Source: QHCF01 sp003244275 (GTDB lineage: Bacteria > Actinomycetota > Acidimicrobiia > Acidimicrobiales > QHCF01). Taken from it: a stretch of 13,214 nucleotides of DNA. The notes below the pieces were generated by a model that did not search any database, had not been told where the DNA came from, and saw nothing but the letters and a program-made list of their open reading frames with translations. Each line of letters starts with the position of its first letter. The stretch's first letter is position 1. The stretch covers positions 1 through 13,214 of the forward strand of contig DAIROT010000057.1 in the NCBI GenBank assembly GCA_036806345.1, given 5' to 3'. Below are positions 13,157 through 13,214 of this stretch, piece by piece. A program made the position numbers and the translations under genes.

Positions 13157-13214
13157 GGCTGATTCCCTATGGAGGACGGGCTGTCAAGTAGGCTCTGAGA
13201 ACGAACTTGCGTTC
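13157..13214. other. window end, upstream of the TadE-like gene
   Basis: These 58 bases hold the AGGGAA ribosome site of the TadE-like gene near 13170. All three minus-strand frames contain stops, so no gene reads through to the start at 13156. No terminator or promoter is clear. Confidence 0.5.

Overview
This window is high-GC DNA with dense genes, frequent GTG/TTG starts and short or overlapping gene junctions. The gene families and their order (PAC2 protein, FolP2-type dihydropteroate synthase, holA, rpsT and lepA, then hrcA, dnaJ and rsmE) point to an actinobacterium. The Tad-like protein, the membrane LysM protein and the lipoprotein-type L,D-transpeptidase make an Acidimicrobiia-like lineage my best guess, but that is inference. 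A run of exactly 100 N at 12092-12191 is a scaffolding gap, so this is a draft or metagenome assembly.

Layout. (1) 28-516, minus: a GNAT acetyltransferase with a short C-terminus, then about 430 bp without a convincing gene. (2) 944-1813, minus: a PAC2-family protein, divergent from a plus-strand pair of a FolP2-type DHPS paralogue (1898-2749) and holA (2746-3795). (3) rpsT (minus, 3767-4048) overlaps the end of holA tail to tail and is divergent from lepA (4133-5938). (4) An FTR1/EfeU-like iron permease (minus, 5991-6854) is divergent from a family 2 glycosyltransferase (6976-7863). The space between them holds a DtxR/IdeR-type iron box directly downstream of a candidate permease promoter. 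(5) hrcA, dnaJ and rsmE (7914-10864) form a tight plus-strand operon. (6) A minus-strand envelope block follows: a TadE/TadG-like protein, a three-TM LysM protein with a Pro-rich repeat linker broken by the gap, and a YkuD L,D-transpeptidase lipoprotein.

How the genes work together. The core is housekeeping: the clamp-loader delta subunit, ribosomal protein S20, the back-translocating GTPase EF4, the heat-shock repressor with its J-domain co-chaperone, and a 16S rRNA methyltransferase. The permease is probably repressed when iron is replete. The last block acts on peptidoglycan or surface structures. In many bacteria hemW lies between lepA and hrcA; here the permease and glycosyltransferase take that place.

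I found no CRISPR array, insertion sequence, phage module, defence system, tRNA or rRNA, and no convincing wholly new system. The best leads are the FolP2-type enzyme with a changed pABA-side loop, the iron box, the repeat-induced gap in the LysM gene, and -10 boxes only 6-8 nt from start codons that suggest leaderless mRNAs.
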